From: an uncultured Lachnospiraceae bacterium
GTDB lineage: Bacteria; Bacillota; Clostridia; Lachnospirales; Lachnospiraceae
Assembly (NCBI GenBank): GCA_946405625.1
Contig: CAMJHQ010000010.1
Location: forward strand, 46,270-110,269
Direction of reading: 5' to 3'
DNA length: 64,000 nt
Under the pieces are notes generated by a model. The model saw only the letters and a program-made list of their open reading frames with translations, was not told the DNA's origin and did no database searches. The position numbers and the translations under genes are program-made. Positions 63,946-64,000 of this stretch are shown in pieces (the stretch's first letter is position 1; the number at the start of each line of letters is the position of its first letter).

Positions 63946-64000
63946 CTGGGCTAGTTGGATTCGAACCAACGAATGCAGGAGTCAAAGTCCTGTGCCTTAC
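63946..64000 (-). tRNA. tRNA-Gln (anticodon UUG), 5' part outside the window
   Basis: Anticodon arm CAGGACTTTGACTCCTG gives UUG; T arm GTTGGTTCGAATCCAAC; acceptor 3' strand TAGCCCA. About 20 bases of the 5' side (acceptor and D arm) are missing. Confidence 0.93.

Overview
The window looks like a chromosomal segment of an anaerobic, low-GC Gram-positive bacterium of the class Clostridia, most likely a Lachnospiraceae member (Butyrivibrio/Roseburia/Lachnospira relatives). The reasons are the HrcA/CIRCE heat-shock operon, strong AGGAGG-type ribosome binding sites, a CBS-domain family II pyrophosphatase, a potC::potD fusion, a Thr/Glu/Ala-rich lipoprotein spacer, HPr kinase with a Crh-like protein, and several family-restricted unknowns (DUF5688-like, Hint-type polymorphic toxin debris). 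Nearly all genes are on the minus strand; only four genes (CBS-pyrophosphatase, uvrC, yqeG and a YtxH-like gene) read on the plus strand.

Layout. 1-9.5 kb: hrcA-grpE-dnaK operon (dnaK cut by the window edge) with promoter and CIRCE, then hemW, lepA, chorismate mutase, a UvrD-type helicase and a SEC-C protein. 9.5-17.4 kb: a probable operon reading TetR regulator, receiver-only response regulator, rarA, small membrane protein, adaptor, ABC ATPase, second adaptor, MacB-type permease. 17.4-23 kb: cold-shock protein, DUF5688-like protein, hisC, zinc-ribbon membrane protein, MscS channel, a two-TM protein and Mrp. 23-30.7 kb: CBS-pyrophosphatase facing a riboflavin operon (FMN riboswitch, ribD, ribE, ribBA, ribH) that continues into a Cof-type HAD phosphatase, a DUF1189-like membrane protein and a CYTH protein. 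30.7-38.8 kb: murB-rapZ-whiA-Crh-like cluster followed by a 906-residue Sel1/TPR protein, preceded by glucokinase and hprK; a compact nested inverted-repeat element lies between hprK and glucokinase. 38.9-48.4 kb: lipoprotein, uvrC-yqeG, a 694-residue unknown, a membrane-anchored MutS-like ATPase, a YtxH/LEA-like protein and an acidic-tailed membrane protein. 48.4-56.8 kb: leuS, an AI-2E-family transporter, a HAD hydrolase and the potABCD polyamine importer. 57-59.6 kb: AT-rich remains of a polymorphic toxin locus. 59.6-63.7 kb: a fumarate-reductase-like flavoprotein, a rhodanese-TtcA fusion, a DUF3592-like protein and a small unknown. 63.7-64 kb: tRNA-Leu, tRNA-Lys and part of tRNA-Gln.

How genes work together. 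HprK, the Crh-like protein (Glu15/Ser46), RapZ, WhiA, MurB and glucokinase form a carbon-status/cell-wall neighbourhood like the Bacillus yvc-crh region. The riboflavin operon is FMN-controlled and may carry its own dephosphorylating enzyme (the HAD). The toxin locus shows cassette exchange: a 79-bp Hint segment is duplicated around a complete 236-codon reading frame, and the downstream toxin tip is broken by one nonsense codon and two frameshifts at homopolymer runs. No CRISPR array, insertion sequence, prophage or replication origin was seen.
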